9,492 nt of DNA from Bacillota bacterium. GTDB lineage: Bacteria; Bacillota; Clostridia; Lachnospirales; Lachnospiraceae. Both the position numbers and the translations under genes were made by a program. Location: contig JAFAGA010000042.1 of NCBI GenBank assembly GCA_023423045.1, forward strand, positions 1 through 9,492, written 5' to 3'. Positions 6,522 through 9,492 of the stretch are shown here, piece by piece (within the stretch, counting starts at the first letter, position 1; each line of letters opens with the position of its first letter). The notes under the pieces were generated by a model that was not told the origin of the DNA, did no database searches, and saw only the letters and a list, made by a program, of their open reading frames with translations.

Positions 6522-7271
6522 ATGGAAGAGAATTTTAAATCAGATCCCTTTTATTATCGCTTATATGGGGACTATGCCCTCTTCACAGATCCTGTGACCA
6601 AGGGAGGCGGGGAGAAATACACCTACCAAATTCCAACGTACCAGGCATTGAAAGGGATTACCGAGCAGCTTTATTGGAAACCGACAGTCGTTTATTACAT
6701 TGACTCAGTAAAGGTAATAAAAAAAATCCAAACTGAGACGAAGGGAATTCGTACACCGCTCAAAAACGGTAAAAATGATTTAAACTATTATACCTATCTG
6801 CGTGATGTAGAGTATCTTGTTAAATTTCATTTTGAATGGAATCACAACCGGCCGGAATTGAAAGAGGATTGGAATGAGACAAAGCATGAACAGATTCTTC
6901 TCAGGTCCATAGCAAAAGGAGGAAGAAGGGATTTGTTCCTGGGTACAAGAGAATGTGTCGGTTATGTAGAACGATTTAGAGAGGAACAGTATCGAATGGC
7001 CCCCACCGACTATGATGGGAAGAAAGTATCCTTTGGAATAATGTTTCATTCTTTTCTCTATCCGGATGAGGCAGTACATAGCAACGAGGGCAAATTGATA
7101 TCCAACTTCACCAATATAATCATGGATAATGGAGAAATCAACTTCATACGTCCCGAGGAATGCCAGATTCAACATAGTTTGAGGGATTATAGCTTTAGGC
7201 CCTTTACTAGAGCGAATATGACCTTTGCGGAGGATGAGATCAGGTCGATCCCTGAGGAGGTGGAGGAATGA
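6522..7271 (+). CDS. cas5c: Type I-C Cascade subunit and pre-crRNA nuclease Cas5c (Cas5d)
   Basis: This is a 249-residue RAMP-fold protein. In type I-C, which lacks Cas6, Cas5 cuts pre-crRNA at the repeat and stays on the 5' handle as a Cascade subunit. GDYALFTDPVTKGGGEKYTY (16-35) and Y-Q-A-L-K-G-I-T-E-Q-L-Y-W-K-P (40-54) are family signatures. Y51, K121 and H122 align, each with an offset of five, to Tyr46, Lys116 and His117 described for Bacillus halodurans Cas5d (recalled alignment), so the active site looks intact. GGRRDLFLGTREC follows at about 130-143. GGAGG (6511-6515) lies 6 nt before ATG 6522. The stop overlaps the cas8c start as ATGA (7268-7271), so translation is probably coupled. 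Confidence 0.96.
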   Translation: MEENFKSDPFYYRLYGDYALFTDPVTKGGGEKYTYQIPTYQALKGITEQLYWKPTVVYYIDSVKVIKKIQTETKGIRTPLKNGKNDLNYYTYLRDVEYLVKFHFEWNHNRPELKEDWNETKHEQILLRSIAKGGRRDLFLGTRECVGYVERFREEQYRMAPTDYDGKKVSFGIMFHSFLYPDEAVHSNEGKLISNFTNIIMDNGEINFIRPEECQIQHSLRDYSFRPFTRANMTFAEDEIRSIPEEVEE

Positions 7272-9325
7272 GTGTATTAACTGCATTATACAGGACATAT
7301 TGCAGTGCTCTTGACAATGATATGGTAGATCGGACAGAACAGCTTCAGCAGAAGACTGTATTATTGCCGGTATATCATTCCAACAGGAAATCCGCCGGCA
7401 CCAATGACATGATTGAAGTGACGCTTTCTGAAAAAGGAGAGTTTATTAAGGCGGAATGGATACCCAAAGATCAAATTGTAATTTTCCCTGTTACGGAGAG
7501 TTCAATCATGCGAACGGTGGGAATTGCTCCTCACCCATTGTGCGATGAATTATCCTATCTGTCCCAGGAACTCGATCCTGAGAAACACAAGGCGTACGAA
7601 AGTGTACGGTGGGAATGGGTCTCACATATGGAAGAAGGGAATCCGAACCGATTACTTAAGATACTTGATGCATATCTGAGCAAAGGAACGATCTTCAAGG
7701 ATTGCGTTAATTCGCTTTTTGCAGGGACGAGCTATGAAATAGGGAATGCATATACTGTTATCATCAATGTGGGAGAGAAGACGGGAAAGACGATTCTTTT
7801 GGATAAGAGCTTTGTCACATTCCGGGTTGAAACGGACAGCGCAGTTGAGCAAAATCTGTCCGTGAGCATTGACCGGGAACTCCATCAGAACTATATAGAC
7901 TATGTCAGAAAGAAGAATCTCGGGCTGCCTCAGGAGAGATGCGATATTTCAGGAGAGATGACTTATTGTGTATCCAGACATCGAGGACTGTTGGGAAATG
8001 CCAAGCTGGTTTCCATCAGCAATCATGATGAAACCTATTACGGCAGATTTGCTTCTGGAGAAGAGATCATTCATATGGGATATGAGGTCTCTCAGGCAAT
8101 TCATCTAATGTTGAAGTATTTGCTGGAAAATAGCCAGAATAAAAGGCAGATCGGAAAAAGCTGTTTTCTCATCAATTGGTTCTCCGATGATATTGGTAAT
8201 GAGGAAGCAATAAATCTGATGAACCCGATTGCTCCTTATGGGAAGAATGATGAGGCGGATAGCGAAGAGCAATATAGTGAAGAGTGGGAAGATGAAAAGA
8301 ATGAAAGTGATGAAGATGACGAAGAAGATGAAGACGATGTAGTGCAGGAGGAGAAAGGACCAAAAACATTAGGAGGGAGTATTTCCTCTGCGATCAATGA
8401 TTACATAACAGGAAAAAATAGGGAGATTGATCCGGAAGGTAAGTTCTATCTTATGATTTTGGACAAGATCTCCAATGGACGAATTTCTGTGAAGTATTTC
8501 AGAGAGCTACCTAAATCCGAGCTTTATGAGAACGCAGAATATTGGTATCAATCCACAGGCTGGTTCTTTTACGATAATTCGGCAGGGGAGATAGTTCAGA
8601 AAACACCAGCCCTTTTCCACTATGCAGATGCGATCTTCGGTATGGAAAATGAGAAGGGGTATCTGGAGTGTAAGAATAGTGAACTGAAGAAAAAAACTTT
8701 GGAACGTCTGCTTCCGTGTATACTAGAGCGTAGAAAGCTTCCGTCGGACATGAAAAACCGGATGTTTCAGAATGTATGTAATCGCAGTTCCTATGATAAG
8801 ACCTGGAACTATGTATTCGCTCTGGGATGTTCTGTTTTCAAAAAATACCGGATTGATAATCAAAAGAAAGGTGAGGTGAGTGAAATGCTAAATGTCAATG
8901 AACAGACCCGGAGTTATCGGTATGGAATACTGCTGGCAGTCTACGAGAAGATAGAACAGGATGTTCTTAACAAGAAAATAACCGACGATAAAGATAGAAG
9001 GGCTACCAATGCAGAGAGACTCTGGAGTGCTTATACGAAGATGCCGGAAAGAACCCTTGAGATCCTTGAAAGAAAAGTGAATAGTTATAGAGAGGGATTG
9101 ATTAAGTTTAATTATGGTTTGGCTGAACACTGTGATAATATCATAATGGAAGTTACGACTTTGATCAGAGAAGCGAAAGATTATGAGAAAGAAAAAAACA
9201 GACCCCTTGATGAAGATTTTGTCTTTGGATACTATGCACAGAAAAAAGAGCTCTATTTCTATACAAAGAAAGAAAAGAAGCAAGGAAACACAGATGCGAA
9301 TCAAGATGAAGGAGGAAGAAATTAA
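7268..9325 (+). CDS. cas8c: Type I-C Cascade large subunit Cas8c (Csd1)
   Basis: This is the 685-residue large subunit, which recognises the PAM and helps place Cas3. It starts at ATG 7268, overlapping the cas5c stop by 4 nt, with GGAGG at 7256-7260 at a 7-nt spacing. Csd1-family features are R82-T-V-G-I-A-P-H-P-L-C-D-E (82-94), C225-DISGE, V-S-I-S-N-H-D-E-T-Y-Y-G, and N403-G-R-I-S-V-K-Y-F-R-E-L (403-414). The C-terminal part (from about 540) is the Cas11-like helical domain, A-Y/S-Y-R-Y-G-I-L-L-A-V-Y-E-K-I. Odd: residues 328-362 are an acidic stretch with 23 Asp/Glu in 35 residues, ten of them in a row (348-357), between the N-terminal and C-terminal family blocks. An in-frame internal start at 8885 should also give Cas11c. 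The stop TAA shares its last A with the cas7c ATG. Confidence 0.95.
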   Translation: MSVLTALYRTYCSALDNDMVDRTEQLQQKTVLLPVYHSNRKSAGTNDMIEVTLSEKGEFIKAEWIPKDQIVIFPVTESSIMRTVGIAPHPLCDELSYLSQELDPEKHKAYESVRWEWVSHMEEGNPNRLLKILDAYLSKGTIFKDCVNSLFAGTSYEIGNAYTVIINVGEKTGKTILLDKSFVTFRVETDSAVEQNLSVSIDRELHQNYIDYVRKKNLGLPQERCDISGEMTYCVSRHRGLLGNAKLVSISNHDETYYGRFASGEEIIHMGYEVSQAIHLMLKYLLENSQNKRQIGKSCFLINWFSDDIGNEEAINLMNPIAPYGKNDEADSEEQYSEEWEDEKNESDEDDEEDEDDVVQEEKGPKTLGGSISSAINDYITGKNREIDPEGKFYLMILDKISNGRISVKYFRELPKSELYENAEYWYQSTGWFFYDNSAGEIVQKTPALFHYADAIFGMENEKGYLECKNSELKKKTLERLLPCILERRKLPSDMKNRMFQNVCNRSSYDKTWNYVFALGCSVFKKYRIDNQKKGEVSEMLNVNEQTRSYRYGILLAVYEKIEQDVLNKKITDDKDRRATNAERLWSAYTKMPERTLEILERKVNSYREGLIKFNYGLAEHCDNIIMEVTTLIREAKDYEKEKNRPLDEDFVFGYYAQKKELYFYTKKEKKQGNTDANQDEGGRN
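8885..9325 (+). CDS. cas11c: Small subunit Cas11c made from an internal start inside cas8c
   Basis: ATG 8885 is in frame with cas8c (Met540) and would yield a 146-residue helical protein identical to the Cas8c C-terminus. GAGGTGA at 8873-8879, within the purine-rich run AAAGGTGAGGTGAG, matches the anti-Shine-Dalgarno over seven bases with 8 nt from GAGG to the ATG, which is hard to explain inside a coding gene otherwise. Type I-C systems are known to make Cas11 by internal translation of cas8c (shown for Desulfovibrio vulgaris), and the position at the start of the Y-R-x-G-I-L-L-A-V-x-E-K helix fits. Cas11 lines the belly of Cascade and stabilises target-strand binding. Confidence 0.75.
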   Translation: MLNVNEQTRSYRYGILLAVYEKIEQDVLNKKITDDKDRRATNAERLWSAYTKMPERTLEILERKVNSYREGLIKFNYGLAEHCDNIIMEVTTLIREAKDYEKEKNRPLDEDFVFGYYAQKKELYFYTKKEKKQGNTDANQDEGGRN

Positions 9326-9492
9326 TGGCTGCATTAGAGAAAAAGATTGATTTTGTTATGTTCTTTACCGTGTATGGGGCTAACCCCAATGGTGATCCCC
9401 TGAATGAGAACATGCCGAGAACGGATTATGACGGCTATGGAGAAATCAGTGACGTATGTATCAAACGGAAAATCAGAAACAGGATGCAGGAT
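9325..9492 (+). CDS. cas7c: Type I-C Cascade backbone Cas7c (Csd2), N-terminal 56 residues, cut by right edge
   Basis: ATG 9325 overlaps the cas8c TAA by one base, with GGAGG at 9311-9315 upstream. The frame stays open to the window end. The translated part contains A-N-P-N-G-D-P-L-N-E-N-M-P-R-T-D (19-34), G-Y-G-E-I-S-D-V-C-I-K-R-K-I-R-N, the hallmark of Csd2/Cas7 backbone proteins. Cas7 binds the crRNA spacer along its length. The full protein would be about 280-300 residues. Confidence 0.96.
   Translation, partial: MAALEKKIDFVMFFTVYGANPNGDPLNENMPRTDYDGYGEISDVCIKRKIRNRMQD

Noticed and set aside
8888..9334. Minus-strand ORF opposite the end of cas8c
   Set aside because: It is a hydrophobic mirror of a Lys/Glu-rich coding region, as are the other long antisense ORFs over cas3, cas5c and the 721 gene.

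Overview
The window reads as a low-GC Firmicute, most likely a clostridial or Lachnospiraceae-type anaerobe. The reasons are strong GGAGG ribosome sites before nearly every gene, AT-rich intergenic DNA, a Hol_Tox-type small hydrophobic peptide, and cas proteins closest in character to the Bacillus/Clostridium type I-C group. This assignment is inferred from sequence style and not from a database match.

Positions 1-127 hold the last codons of a gene cut by the left edge, followed by what may be the right end of an IS3-like element (weak evidence). A clear intrinsic terminator abuts it at 128-167. Positions 168-720 have no supportable gene. Positions 721-3340 are a two-gene unit: a 699-residue pRiA4b ORF-3-like protein ending in a SEC-C zinc motif, then a small YkgJ-type CxxC...CC metal-binding protein 10 bases later. 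It is closed by a very strong GC-rich terminator at 3384-3430.

Positions 3581-3882 hold a compact type I toxin-antitoxin-like module. It has a good promoter, a 37-codon single-pass Hol_Tox-like peptide, and a convergent antisense RNA of about 98 nt. The antisense RNA has its own near-consensus minus-strand promoter and a terminator hairpin that overlaps the toxin 3' end. Between that antisense promoter and cas3 lies a cluster of three AAAGTTGA half-sites, two of which form a perfect 11-bp hairpin just upstream of the cas3 ribosome site.

From 3939 to the right edge runs a type I-C CRISPR-Cas operon: cas3, cas5c, cas8c and the start of cas7c, tightly coupled (15-nt gap, 4-nt overlap, 1-nt overlap). 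Cas5c keeps the Tyr/Lys/His residues of the pre-crRNA nuclease. cas8c carries an in-frame internal start with a strong ribosome site, expected to make the small subunit Cas11c. Cas8c also has an unusual acidic insert. Together these make the I-C Cascade (Cas5, Cas7, Cas8, Cas11) and the Cas3 nuclease-helicase. No CRISPR array and no adaptation genes are inside the window; they would be expected to the right. The most interesting point is the type I toxin-antitoxin-like module wedged directly against the cas promoter region, with regulatory sequence that both may share.
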